From assembly GCA_013076295.1 (NCBI GenBank), contig RQOL01000863.1, positions 2,112,180 through 2,176,179 of the forward strand: DNA of 64,000 bases, in the 5' to 3' direction. A program made the translations under genes and the position numbers. Under the pieces are notes generated by a model, which made no database searches, had not been told where the DNA came from, and saw only the letters and a list, made by a program, of their open reading frames with translations. Source of the DNA: Sanderia malayensis. Its lineage: Eukaryota; Cnidaria; Scyphozoa; Semaeostomeae; Pelagiidae. How positions within the stretch are numbered: position 1 is the first letter of the stretch; each line of letters opens with the position of its first letter. This document shows positions 10,851-23,559 of the stretch, piece after piece.

Positions 10851-13800
10851 TTAATTAAAATTAAAATGCTTCTCTTTCACACATCGACACAATCTGCGTC
10901 CCATTGGGTCACTAAACGTGCCACAGCCATCGCCAGGATGTACATTGATAAAGCCAGTACATGTGTTATTGCTGGGGTAGTACATCGGTGGGTGTGTTGC
11001 GTCATAGCAGTCGGCTGTTGTGTTTGTGTGCAGGCAGTTAAATCCAAATTCATGGAACGGGTACACAGTGTTTAACGTGATGTAAGATGATGAACATTGC
11101 TTCCCTGTGAGCTCGCACACTTCTTTGCAATTCATCCCCAGACCTCCAATAACGTAATCCAAGGACAGATCTGTTGGCAGGTATAAAATAATTAATTAAC
11201 ATAATAGTACATGTATAAGGGGGAGGGCGCACCACACTGAAAAACTCGATAAAGTTGATGTACGTTGACATCTCACAGAAGGCCCGCACTAATAAGTTAA
11301 TTGATGCAGATGCGCCCGGTGAAAAATGAATTCTCGATAAAGGGGGCGTGATGGAAAATCGTGATGGATGGGGGTCTGGGGGCGCTCCGAGCCCCCCAGC
11401 GTTGACAATTCTAATAGTTTTGACAATTAAAAGAATTTGTTACGAAGAGCATTGAGTAATAAAATTCCAAAGTTTGGCGCCTGGCTTTATCCGATGTCGT
11501 AGTCGTAATAATTCTAATGTTTTGATTTAAATCACATAGAATCGTTTTGTCCGTTATGAAAAGGTTGCACTGTTGACAGTGATCTTGATTCTTCTTTATT
11601 TTATACCAGTTTTTATTTTTATTATAAGTTTTTTTCAAAAGTCGGGAGGATTTTTTAATTGTCGGGAGGTCGGGAGATGACCTCTGAAATCGGGAGTCTC
11701 CCGGTCATATCGGGAGGGCTGGAACATATGCTTTGCTGGACTGGTTGCTGCTTTTTTTTGTCACAGCCCAGGCTCAGGCAGTATATATTTGAACGTATTT
11801 GTAGAGTTACGAAATTCAGTGGATCTGGCTGGTGCCAAGTAATTTGATTGCTCTCAATTTTGTTTTCATTTTTTTCATCGTTACGCGTATAAAATAAATG
11901 TTGGAAAATCTCAATATTCAAAGATTCAAAACAAGCAAGTCCAAGATAAATAAAAGAGTGTTCTGTTTTGTGTACGCTGTTGAGTATTGACAGTTCGATG
12001 ACGTGCTGCTGATAATCAACAACCCTGAAATGTTGTCCTCCAAGCGATAATTGGATCACGTTTGTAGAACATGAAAAACGACTTCTAATTAGTGTGGGAA
12101 TATCGGGTTTGACAAAGTTTATCCAGATGGCAGTGCGCCCTGGCCCTAACATAATCCACTTCAATCAATGTTTGTTGATTGAAGTGGAGTGTAAAGCAGT
12201 TCGTTGCAATGCTAAAAAGATATTTCATTGTAGTGTTAACGAGTTCATTATCATTGTAATGTTAAGTAGTTCATTGTAATGGTAAACATTTCATTGTAAT
12301 GTTAAACTGTTAATTTGTTGTGCTGTGCTGCTAAACTGCTGCTGCTAAACTGTAAAGTTAAGCAGCACATTGTACTATGATACAGTTCATTGTAGTATAA
12401 ACTGTTCATGATCATAAAACACGTTAGCTAACAAGATTACAGGAGGCATCTATAATAGCAAGAAGGTCTTTTCATCGAGACAACACAGCAAGCTAAAATC
12501 GAACCTAATCATTGTCAATAGAGCGTAGAATAACTACAGACACGAAATTATCTCACTCACATTCGGGATCGCTGTTTATAATGTTGACAAGTGAGCTGTG
12601 TTTGCTATAGTAGTAGTGCCCCAAATTTTCGTTGAAATGATATTGGTCTTTGGGTGCACTGTAACAGCGCCAGTAATATTTGACGAGACTTATTTCTGAG
12701 CCGCTGAAAAACGGATGCGTGTCCGGGTACCTAGAACTGCACCAATCATCGAGCTTCTTTTGCAGTGCTGTAAAGAAAAACGCCACAACGCCTGAGTACT
12801 ATGTTCTAGTACGTCAAAAATATGACTTCGTACAGGAAGAACCCACAAAAGGGGAAAGACTTTACAGGAAACACCAACAGACTTTTTTGAGAAATGGCTC
12901 TCTCATTTAAGAAACCTCGCCGTCGAAATCTCAAAAAATTTCTTGCAATGGGAATTGAAATATGTAAATAATTCATTATTGTTGGAAACTTTGTAATCAC
13001 ATTAAGAATATATGCGCTTATTATGTCGTTGTTATAACAAACGCATACATTTTTAACGTTGAAGGTTGCCATGAGTGCGAAGTTTCCAGAGATAATCTTC
13101 TTTGTTATAATATTCTCCGAACAAACTTATTCACGACTTTATAATGAATATGATTGTTTTCAAATTCGTGAAATTATGCAGCAGCTTGTACAAAGACAGT
13201 ATAGCTAAACCGCACCATGAAAATTTTATCTGGTCTATTTGAACTTATTCACATTTGACAATAACTGATAATTTCTTAGCCACATTATAAGAAACCGATC
13301 ATCCAGATGCCTTTTTGATAGGAAACTAAAGAAGTTGTTTGGAAAAAACTGGGTTTTGCTGCATTGATATCCCACAAAACGCATTTATATTCATACAGTT
13401 TGACACGCATGGCACAGAGTTGATAGGAATTGGCCCTTTTTTATTTAACTATATATAGATGTTATATTTCTTTCTCCGTTGTTGCATGGCTATACATACC
13501 CTTGCCATTGCAGCACTGTTGTCTTTCATTATCATCGTTGACCTAGAAGCAGAGAAAGACATTGATAGGTGACACATTTGAGAGAGAGAAAGTTGATATA
13601 CAATGGAAGAAAACATATGGGTAGCGTGAAAACAAAGTTCATTAATTTCTGAACTGATTTACTTAGCACTGCACACTGTCATTTTGGGAATTATTAAGCG
13701 AATGCTCCCCGTGCTGGCTTCTATGATTGTCACAGCCCTGGATGTAAACAGCAAATCGTTCTCACCTTTTCAAATTCCATGGCGATCCAGCCTTGAGAGT

Positions 13801-14128
13801 CATGCATTGTAAATTTATCATTGCGAGCGCAGGAAGAATATTGAACGTGCTCACAATTCCACGATGCATTGCTGCCTTCTTCTTTGTAGTTCGCGTATCC
13901 GCAAAAACAATTCGCCATGCATTCCAGGTAGCAACTTATTGCCGATGGAAATGTGTGCCTTGATATATATCCAGTTGTCGTGTTGAAGCGCTTATTTGCA
14001 GTTGTCTTCCCTGTTTTTGACTTCAAAACAGGTCCAGATACTGCTACCGGGCTGGGACACTTCACATATCCTTCTGTCGTCACCACAAAGAAACAACACC
14101 AGGTAATCAGTGCCAAGAAAGTAGACAT
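10851..14128 (-). CDS. Secreted Cys-rich protein, function unknown
   Basis: Four exons on the minus strand (14128-13766, 13542-13500, 12767-12561, 11170-10851) join in phase to 310 aa. Residues 1-20 (MSTFLALITWCCFFVVTTEG) are a clear signal peptide. An N-terminal module contains CYLECMANCFCGYANYKEE and a later paired Cys in QQCCNGK, reminiscent of PAN/apple-type extracellular domains. A middle part is rich in Tyr and Ser. The C-terminal module has a spaced pattern beginning GMNCKEVCELTGKQC and ending RRLCRC, with DCYDATHP and an NNTC between; similar C..VC..G..C...RLC.C modules occur in secreted or glycosyltransferase-associated proteins. I do not recognise the full protein. A 169-codon open frame inside the last intron (11655-12164) is skipped because the flanking exons join cleanly without it. 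Confidence 0.75.
11636..11725. repeat. GTCGGGAG-rich repeat remnant
   Basis: The words GTCGGGAGG, CGGGAGAT, CGGGAGTCTCCCG and CGGGAGGG recur within 90 bp, with one perfect small palindrome (CGGGAGTCTCCCG, odd centre). Looks like the end of an old interspersed repeat in the last intron of the secreted-protein gene; no family recognised. Confidence 0.4.
12185..12420. repeat. Degenerate ~20-bp tandem repeat
   Basis: Imperfect repeats of TTCATTGTAATGTTAAACTG occur about ten times in the intron between the 12561 and 11170 exon ends, grading into GCTGCTAAACTG units. Confidence 0.7.
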
Positions 14129-15251
14129 GTTGTAGACTCTGTCTATTGAAATCTTCTAAAGTCAAATCAAGCGATAACTGTCCCTCGTGTTCTCTAACTG
14201 TAATTGCACTTTCTTGTGTCACGTAAATATGCTCGCCAATCTTGCTTATCTGTACGCATCATAAACATAAATTTAAAATTCTCGCTTCTATTAATGTCAA
14301 TATGAAATGTTTACTGCCGTGACCAGACACTTTCTCGAAGTACTATGAATCGTTGGATAATGCAACATCAATGCATGTTTATGCATCAATGTTCAATTCC
14401 AATTGATATTGGGCGCTGTCAGTGACAACTTACATAATACAGAACTTCTTATTTATCACAACCAGTCTCTTCAAGATCGCAAACCAGGTTATTAGATTTT
14501 AAATAATTGATAAGGTACGAGTTCTCCCATAGTGTCTATTTTTGATTTTTTTTATTGTACCAGCCGACACTTGTGTTTGCAGAAAAGAAGCTAATTAATA
14601 ACGCCTGTGAAATTTTTTTCATATATTGTTTATTTCAAGAAGTGCAAAGTTCAATATTTGCTGGCATCAAAATCGAAATTTGGCATCAAGTTAAAGGTTT
14701 CGCGCACGAGTCTAAGAACTTGGGACGCTCAAAAACAGTCACCTTATGTGACAAAGAAAACGCTTTGTGGTATGACATGATTTGCAAACTCTTTCTTTCA
14801 ATTGGTGTAGAAACTCAAAATTGGAAATTTCGTTGCAAGGAGACTTTAGCAGCAAAAATAAGCCAAAGTGCGTCTTGTTAACCTGCACTTTGGAGACCCT
14901 GGATTATCTTGTTTGTGTTTCTTCGAAGGTGCTGTGGCGTCGTGGTGTAATCCAGCTGACCCGTGGTGTCAAGAGCTCGGTGTGGTCAGGGTTCGAGCCC
15001 AGCCACGGTAGCGTCACAGCCAGGGTCGAGGTCTCGATTAGTTAACCTACTACTGAGATCCTAACGACTGGCGCTAAAACACCACTTCACCTTCACCGCA
15101 GCTAAGCTGCCACGCAGAGGTTCATTCATTAAAAATTAATTTCCCGCCACGTGGCGTGGCTCTTCAAATTTCTACTTCCGCCCCACCACACCACCACAAC
15201 GATTCGAAGCAGAAGTTTCTTCAACAGTCAACACTCACTTGTTTTGCAAAA
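14129..15251. promoter_or_regulatory. Divergent intergenic region between secreted-protein gene and CRYZ
   Basis: The two genes diverge from this 1.1-kb region, so it should hold both promoters. It also contains the SINE-like element at 14931. A 108-codon plus-strand open frame (14555-14881) shows no protein-like features and is not annotated as a gene. Confidence 0.4.
14931..15056 (+). mobile_element. tRNA-derived SINE-like element
   Basis: Pol III internal promoter words are present at plausible spacing: an A-box-like GTGGTGTAATCCAG near 14943 and a B box GGTTCGAGCCC at 14990-15000. The ends GCTGTGGCG and CGTCACAGC pair with one mismatch, like an acceptor stem. The T arm and anticodon arm do not fold as a normal tRNA, so a SINE head is more likely than a tRNA gene. 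Confidence 0.55.
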
Positions 15252-18200
15252 ATGTTTGGCATTTCTGTCTCAAAGTTTGGAGGTCCTGAAGTGCTGAAAT
15301 TCTGCAAAGATATTCCTCTTCCAAAACCTGGTCTTAAAGAGGTATAACATAGTCACTCACCTTCGTGGGAAATTATATTTTTAAGCTATTTTTTGGTAAA
15401 AACTGCTAGTCATGTGGCCTAAAATGTGCACTCTTTTTTCTTCCAAGGTATTGATAAGAGTGAAGGCAGCAGGAGTTAACCCCGTGGATACCTATATTCG
15501 CTCGGGTGCTTATGCAAGAAAACCCCCTTTACCCTACACACCTGGGGGAGATGGTGCTGGGGTCATTGATGAAGTTGGGGAAAATGTCACTTCATTCCAG
15601 GTATGACGTCATTATGTGTCCTATATATCCTATTTTCAATGCTTTTCCTTTGTAATAACGATTTTCAGATAATTAAACTGGTGATACCGGCTTCATTTTT
15701 CGTTTGGAGTGAGTTTGAGTAAATGCCACGCCTCCAATATTATTCCAATTCAATTGAGTAATAACACTTTCTTTCCACTGCAGGTTGGTGACAGGGTCTG
15801 GTTCTTTAACAACATTTCTGGCTCATATGCAGAGTTCTGTACCTGTAAAGAAACCAATGTGTTCTGTTTGCCAGAGTCGATCAGTTTTCAACATGGTGCC
15901 GCATTAGGAGTTCCATACTTAACAGCACACAGAGCATTGCATCTCAAGTAAGACGGTGTTAAGAGTGTGTTAGCGCATGGCATATCCTTTCATGTGATAT
16001 TTGTTCTGTTCATAAAACAACTGTTGTTGTTGTTTGCTCTTGTAGATGTGCAGCTAAGAAAGGAGAGACTGTTTTAATCCATGGAGCAAGTGGAGCTGTA
16101 AGTAGTGCCTTTTTGTGCTGTGTTGTTTCACATTAACTGGTCACTTTTGCATTTGAGTGGCTGAATATTGATATTGAATTGCAGCTTGATAATTCAACAT
16201 AATATCTAATTAGGCAGGGATGTAGTTGAATAGGGGGGTTGGTTGTGCCATGCTCCCCCTTGTTATGTCTGGTTACGACCCTGTAATTAGTTCGAGTACG
16301 AAAGGACATTGGAATTCAACTAGAGTTTTGTCATGTTTATATTTAGTTTTATAGAAACGCTAAGTGCCTCAAGCGCATGTGTATTAAACCTGAGCTCATT
16401 TCCTTTCAAGGTTGGTGTGGCTGCAGCACAATTCGCCATTAATGCAGGACTGAGAGTATTTGGCACTGCTGGAACACCAGAGGGCATTTCAATGCTGAAA
16501 AACATTGGACTGCATGAAGTCTTTAATCACAAAGTAACAAATTATCAAGACGAAATCATGGTGAGTTGGAGACTTGAGCACCGTCATTCTCCACCCTTTT
16601 TCCAAAGAGACTGTGCATATGTATAAAGTTATAATTCAGAGGCATATCTTTTGAAAGGTCAACTTTGATTCCTTTTTAGAGAGCAACATCTGACAAAGGA
16701 GTAGATATCATTCTTGAAATGCTTGCAAATGTCAATTTAGGAAAAGATCTTCAACTGCTAGCCAAGAATGGCAGGATAGGAGTAAGTCACCGTAATAATT
16801 GTATCCCTAGTCCACTTGATAACCATGGAAACGCACTTATTCCTTCAGTTTCAATTATGACGTATGCAATGACGTCACTATTGTTTGCGTGTTTGTAATT
16901 TTAAAGGGCTACTCTCACCATATTTTTTTATTTCATTTCTGGGTAGTTTTTGACGTAAAAACAGGTACTGCACTTTTTAAATTTCGAAATTCGCTCATTA
17001 ACACCTCTTTTCACGGCTCCAAAAGTGCGATTTTCAGGCCATTTCTGAAAATGTCGCGCAACATGAAACGATCTGGGCCGAGGTTGTGTGACGTAGTTGC
17101 CGGAACGCAAAAAAACTTCTCTCTTTGGCTTCAGTATGGAAAAATCAACGTCGCGTCCGGTTTTCTCCCTTGTTTTCAATGATAAATACAAATGTTTTTT
17201 CAAACCACTTCAACACCATCATTACAAAGCTTATTGACATCTCCCCGTGTGTTTTTTTTTAATTTTCGGCATTGTTAAGGGCTGAAAATTGACCCCAAAG
17301 CTGATGCAGTGACAATGGATTTTTCCAGTATTCACACGCCTCACGTTGTTATCTGTTCATCACTCAACCTCTTCCTTCCTTTCATTTGCGTTATAAACAA
17401 CCAACTATTCGTGAATATAATAAGTTTGTTTATCGTTTCCATTTCCATCAGTTCTATAATCTATTTTATCAAGTTTTGCCGTGTGCTTGGTTTTAGCAAG
17501 ATAATTATGGATTATTTTTGTCTTTACTACTTGGGTTTTTGTCAAAGATATTGAAATGCTAAAGTGATGCGCTGTTAAAAAATTGCTCAAATTGAAATTG
17601 TTTGGTTGACATAACCATGGAGTTCTTGTTATAAATTATATACCTTGGTGGTTACATTGAAACCTAAGGCAAAGTAAAAGTGTATATTGTTGACAAAGTC
17701 AGACAATATGATCAAAACTAGAACACCAGTATGAAGCCCAACATTGTGCTGGAAAGTTTTTCTTCGAATTCACATTGAACTTGTGAAATCTTCGATCTCT
17801 GGACATTAATGTTCACACTCCTGGAAGGGATTTTCTAGTTTTTCTGCACAGCTATGACCATAACTACACTTGAAATATTACCAAAATATGAGCTGCTGCT
17901 TCAAAAACACACCAGATAAGACAAATAGGGTTATTTTCATGCATTATTAATCCAAAATAGCGGAATTCTGCTTTACCCGTGCCAGAACCTGTTCGGCCTA
18001 GCAATTTTACAATTTAGCAATTTTTAACTGACCCGATTTGGTTTAAATCTTATAAATGCATAGATAAGAGCTCACCAATTTTCCATACTATTAATTCTAT
18101 CGAAAAATTGTTGAAAGAGAGCTTGCTCCTCTTTAATTGAATAGATTTCGAATTCATATTGTTGTTTAAAACTATCCCGCACCACTGAAGGCTGTATGTG

Positions 18201-19806
18201 AAGCTCGCTCGAGACTGCGACGTTGAGGTCGAAAAACATGCCGGCTTGCAGCATAAGCGTGAGCAAATCATCCTCATTTTTGTAAAAAAACTCACTTTTT
18301 CATGATAAACGAGGCATCAACAGATTCCTCAGATCCTGAACTAGTTCGTGGCACGATTTAATTTTTTAAATACGACTTGGTTTTGACCATAATATGCAAA
18401 ACATTGAATTGGTACTGAACACAATAAAATAAATTTCATGCGTTCCGGCATCTACGTCACACCGGCCTCGCCCCAGTTTTCTTTTTGCCCGACTTTTTCT
18501 GAAAATCGCATTTTTAGAGCCGTGAAAAGAGGTGTTAATGAGCGAATTTCGAAATTTAATAAGTGCAGTACCTGTTTTTACGTCAAAAACTACCCAGAAA
18601 TGAAATAAAAAAATATGGTGAGAGTAGCCCTTTAAATGAAGTTACGATGTTTCGAGAATGCACCCTTTATCCAGTGAGCAGATGTCTCGGTAACGAGTGT
18701 ATGGTCGTTTAGTCGTAACACGAAACGTCGAACCGCATTCTTTCATGGTAGCAGTTGTTATGCAGCTTTTAATCACAGTCTTATCTACATTGATGGCATA
18801 ATAGGTTTACTTATTATTGAAACATGCGTAGTGCGCTATTTGCTTGAATTTCAGGTTGTTGGTAGTCGGGGGACGGTTGAAATCAACCCCAGAGATGCAA
18901 TGTCTCGCGAGGCCAGCATACATGGAGTAATGTTGATGCAAATTAACGAAGTAAGTATCTATTATTCCTCCCACCTTTATCATCAACGTCGTCTTCACCG
19001 TTATTTGCGTTGATGAGTTGCGCGAGTCAATCAAGCATTGCTCGTTTTCAGGGCGAATGGGATATGTATGCATGTATGTACATATATGCATACGTAACTA
19101 GGTTTATAGTGGATGCATGTGCCTATTTCATTGTGTCATCTAAGGCAACTCGAAGGAAATGCTTCCAAAATACAACAGAACCAATTATTGGATTAAATTA
19201 ACGATTATTATATCAACCAAGATTATATGAATACCACTAACAAAAAATATAATGACCAATGCAAGAAGATGGAAAATATGATGTTAAAAGCACACTAAAT
19301 CCAACCTAAAAAGAATCTTTTTCTTCGCCATGTGAAATGACTTTATTCCTCTGCGTTTCACGTCCAAATCTCAAATACATCATATCTGCAGTCATGTTAC
19401 AGTGTCATATATCGAACTGTGGAAATAGAGTTTAACATGACAGGTTTCTCTGATCTGTTACTTCCAGTTTGATCAGGAAATCAGGAAAAGGGCTTAAGTT
19501 GGAGAAGTCTTCCTGCTTCGCATCAGATTTTCGTGACGAAGGGTTGCGTGAAGTGCGAGCTATATTTTGTGCGTTTTTTTACGTGACAGTGAAGCATATT
19601 TACAGTACAGTGCTACTGCTTGACTTTAGGAAGAAAAACGTGAAACTGGTGAAGCAATTGCAAGAGGAATTGACGAGGGATGGCTGTATCCTTTCATTGG
19701 CAAAACTTACAAGATCGAAGATGCTTTGTCTGCTCACAGGGATATCATAGATTGTGGTGCAAAAGGAAAGTTAGTTCTGTCAGTGGAACAAGCTTCGTTA
19801 CTGTGA
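15252..19806 (+). CDS. CRYZ: Zeta-crystallin / quinone oxidoreductase
   Basis: Eight exons (15252-15341, 15448-15600, 15784-15947, 16046-16097, 16411-16560, 16680-16781, 18855-18950, 19630-19806) give 327 aa, near the human 329. It is a zinc-free MDR-family NADPH:quinone reductase that also binds AU-rich RNA in vertebrates (family knowledge). Seen: FGGPEVLKF at the start; [25 protein letters not shown]; the nucleotide-binding [18 protein letters not shown] spanning two exons; [41 protein letters not shown]; and the C-terminal ending GKLVLSVEQ. An in-frame ATG at 15156 would add 32 residues rich in Ser/Thr/His; I prefer 15252 on length, but a targeting leader is possible. The 2.07-kb intron 16782-18854 hosts a foldback element. 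Confidence 0.97.
16905..18631. mobile_element. 1.7-kb foldback DNA element, TTAA target site
   Basis: Long terminal inverted repeats begin AGGGCTACTCTCACC and end GGTGAGAGTAGCCCT. The outer ~130 bp of both arms are nearly identical; similarity continues to about 210 bp (to TGCCGGAACGC). TTAA flanks the element on both sides (16901-16904 and 18632-18635), the piggyBac-type signature. The ~1.3-kb interior has no transposase-like frame, so this is a non-autonomous element. It lies wholly inside one CRYZ intron. Confidence 0.85.
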
Positions 19807-22800
19807 GAGAATGGTGAGTGTTTACATCCGCCTGTTAGCTGTTGTGGATAATGACTAATTGAGTAATTCGCTCCTGCACAACAATTTTTCCTTGAAGTTC
19901 TGAGCAACTACATTTGTCAACTTTCTCGGTTTCAAAAATTTAGTACATCAGTAGAAAAACGTGTACAAGATCTCCCAAGTACTTTAAACTTTAAACTTTT
20001 TTAACAACTTGTAGAATAACTTTATTTAATCACAAAATTTAGTTGTTGTAATAAATTGATGTTTCTTGCAAATGGTTGTTTAACGCCACGCCTATGCTGT
20101 ACCCATATTTTATAACCACACCCAATTGGGTCCCCTCTTGGTAGAAAATAAAATTCTGAGCCAGTCCGCCATTGAAAGAAACCCTTTAACAATAGGGATA
20201 ACTGGTTTCTTTTGTTGACTTCATTGTGATGATAAATGTTATGCTTGATAAACGACTGTTAACGGTCAGGAGTTCCTTGTTCCTTTTTGAGACGTTGATG
20301 TCATTTGATCCATTACGTAACGTGTAAGTAATGCGCACGTGCGGGCTGAATATTTTTGGTTACACGAGCACACTTGACTGAACCGAAGCCATAACATTGA
20401 ATGAACTGAATCCATTACATTGACAAAAGCCGTCAAATTGACTGAAACCTTTACATTCAGAGAAGCCATAAGAGGTAATTATTACAGTAAATGAGTTGAA
20501 TTATTTTGAAATTGAAGTAAATTGAGACTGCAGCTGTGTGGGCTGCGGAACGGGAAGCTATTAAATGTTCATTCTCAATAATGAATGGTTTGACGTAGTA
20601 AGCGTTGATCACAGCGTCTTGGAGTTGATTGACATTTGATTCCTTATTTAAGATGCGGAGATGTCAATCATCCTTTGAGGACAATGAGCAAGTTCCTTGA
20701 CGAATTTTGACCCCTGGGACATGTCAATCATTGTGCAAGAAATTTACAAGCTTCTACCAGTGTTTTAACAAGTTAAATTTTAGAATTCCTTAAATATTAT
20801 TTTCGTGCTATTTTTGCAAGTGGCGTCATTGTTTATCCATTATAGATTTGTTCCTTGTTGAAGATGTCAGTTAACTTGTAAAGAGCGTTCAAAGGGGATT
20901 TGATTTCCGATGTCTGACTGACTACTATATTTAACGCAGGAGGATAAAATAACAGTTGCCTACATTCACTTACTTGATACAAGGTAATTTATTAATATTT
21001 ATTTAATTGTTGCCTTGCTTGTTTTATGCCAGGTTGCTTTTTTCATTAACAATATAAAGATATATACCAAAATGTCTTAAAGGATTTGTTGGAGAGCCAA
21101 GCTGCTTTACTACCATGCTTTCTTCAGTCAGTTAAACTTTATCAATTGATTGGTTTGTTTTTGTCATATTTTCATTTCTTCCCCCCCAAAAAACAGTGTC
21201 TTTCCAACTGTTCCACGTGGTTTGAGATGTTCAAGTCTTTCTAGGTCTTATTGTTAAGTTTTTTGATGTTTATTTATTAATTATTGAATAGGACTTATCA
21301 AGTTTAAACCATAGCAATCTTGTGAACTCAATGCACTTTGAGGCATTTTCCTTTGGTTCATTAACATGTACCATGTTGATATTTATGTATTCGTTGTGAT
21401 ATTGACCCATTCATACAATCGACAGTGTTTCTTTGCTACCAGTCAATTTGACCATGACAATCCCTGTTGTCTGTTTAGATGGAGTGGAGGTCCAATTCAA
21501 ACAAAGTACATGTGTTTCTGAGTAGCTTATTGTCGTTTGACAGACACGTATTTGGTTTCATTGGCATATTAGATTTCAATTTGGTTTCTGCCTCGTAGTT
21601 TCGATGTAGTAGTTGTTTGTGCTGAAATGGCAGAGAGCTTTTCTGAACCAACTGCTTACAGCTTTGCTTCAGAACTTGTCTTGTTTGAAGTTAGAAATGA
21701 CATCACTAAACCAGTTTTTTATTTACCTGGAAATAAATATCATCAATGCTTGGAAGTTGAAGCAATTATTGTAATATCTTCTGCAATCTTGTCTGGGTGT
21801 ATTACTCAATAATGAGTTTAGCTGTTGCATCTGCTTTGACGTGTTTACTAGATGGGTAATTATAAACTTTATCTGTGATCTATGTATTCACGCTGCCACT
21901 ATGTTCTCTACTAACAACCAATCTAACCATTCTTTAACCCTTGTTGATATGATATATAATATTGTCTGGCAATTCATAGAATAACTATTTAATGAAGCTA
22001 CTAGCTGCGTCTATTTCGTGTTAAAGTTTGTTGTTCAGAAACGTATGATTTTGTCGTGTTACTTACTTTACGTGGGGAAGAGGAAATTACAATATAATTC
22101 TTGTTCTTCTTTGTTTATGCTCTTTACCTGGATTTTTCTGTTTGTATATCCATATTGAATGTGATAATGTTTCACTGGACAGACATTATTTTTCTGTTTG
22201 AAATTATTCGAGGTTTTATTTCAAATTACGCTGTTTTGAGAAGGTATATTATCCCATTGAGGAATCAATAAAGTCATGGCTCGTTCCATGGATATTCGTC
22301 ATGTCCATTCCATGCAACAGCTTTAATAGATTTTCACTATATCTGTTGGAGAAATATAGGATATAAATATATAATTAATTGACAAGCGTAATTCCAAGAG
22401 GCACACTTCAAGATATATGGCAATTCTGAGATATGGAAAGATTTTGCTGAACTTAGTTGCAAATCAATTCATCTTTTGAGTTGTTTTTCCCGTCTAATCT
22501 CAGACGTTCCATTTTGATTTTTGGAAATCCCCTATAACTTTGCTTGAATCCTTTCTGGTACTTGTAGACGCTACTGTACAAACCAATACATGTTATGTTT
22601 ATTGTTGCTTGGTTTTGCTGCTCTGCTCTGCTACAATTGGCCTTCAGCAGCGCTTCAGAGCTTCAGAGCGTACTGATTCGAAACGGGGAAGTTAAATTTA
22701 CATATGGTGTATCATATCATAATGTACAATATAAGAGCGATGCTGATTTAACGAATGTATATAAAAGCTTGCAGTGTGATCTATGAAGGACAACAGCATT

Positions 22801-23559
22801 ATCCTGTCCTCATTACTTCGAGCTTCGTGCTTTGCTCTCTCGTTGAGTTGAAGCCTATTGTGTAGGCCTCTTTTTTGCTGTCGTTTTGAATACGTTTGTG
22901 GTTTTTTTTGAAACAGTTCAAAGACCCAGCCAGCTAGCCAGCCAGCAAAGGAACATTGTTTAAAAACACGTAAGTTTCTTTGTTGTCTTGATTAACATGT
23001 CTTCGTTTTTATTTCAATGATATCGTGACCTCTCGTATCGCGAACTCCTTGTTCAAGCGCGCTTGTTCAACAACCTTTAGGCATATTATAGGTTGCTGAT
23101 GTGTGTATATAGAGACCTGTACTATACATTGTTAGACTAACACCCAGCCATTAAAGATTAAAGCTTGGCACCAAGCGACTGGCAATACGCAAATGTTGAT
23201 CCTGCTTCGGATTGAAGTGGCCTTTAAACTCTAAGCACTTGCTCCGCAAAGCTATGGAGTAGGGGCAGTGAAAAGGGAGAAAAGCCCCCCACGGACCTGA
23301 CATGTCCCCGGACGTTCCAGGAATTTTTCCTGCCATTATGCAATAACGAGGCTGGATCAACATTGACTCCGTTTCACGCGATAATTTTTTGTGTTTCACT
23401 CTTTAGGCTGCTGAATTCAAATCTCTGTGCGAAAAGCTTGTTGTGATGTGATGTATTATAAACAATGTACTTGTTGATTAACTATTAATGTCGAGTAACC
23501 CATTGCTGATTTAGATAGACGAGAAGAAGTCATATGAAAACAACTCACACTTATGAAGC
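19807..23559. other. 3.7-kb intergenic region, probable ETS upstream region
   Basis: No supported gene. Contains a degenerate CATTGA/ACTGAA repeat near 20380-20470. A 63-codon open frame at 22595-22786 begins with a hydrophobic stretch but has no support. A GTAAGT donor-like site near 22970, after CCAGCCAGC repeats, could end an untranslated exon of the ETS gene; this is speculation. Confidence 0.45.

Noticed and set aside
11655..12164. 169-codon minus-strand open frame as an exon of the secreted protein
   Set aside because: Exons ending at 12561 and starting at 11170 join in phase without it; it has no good flanking splice sites and overlaps a GTCGGGAG repeat.
14555..14881. 108-codon plus-strand gene
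   Set aside because: Composition looks random and it runs up to the SINE-like element; no splice continuation.
14931..15020. A functional tRNA gene
   Set aside because: The B box is good, but the T stem and anticodon arm do not pair normally; SINE is the simpler reading.
22595..22786. Small secreted protein
   Set aside because: Only a hydrophobic start supports it; no splice links, no homology, atypical composition.
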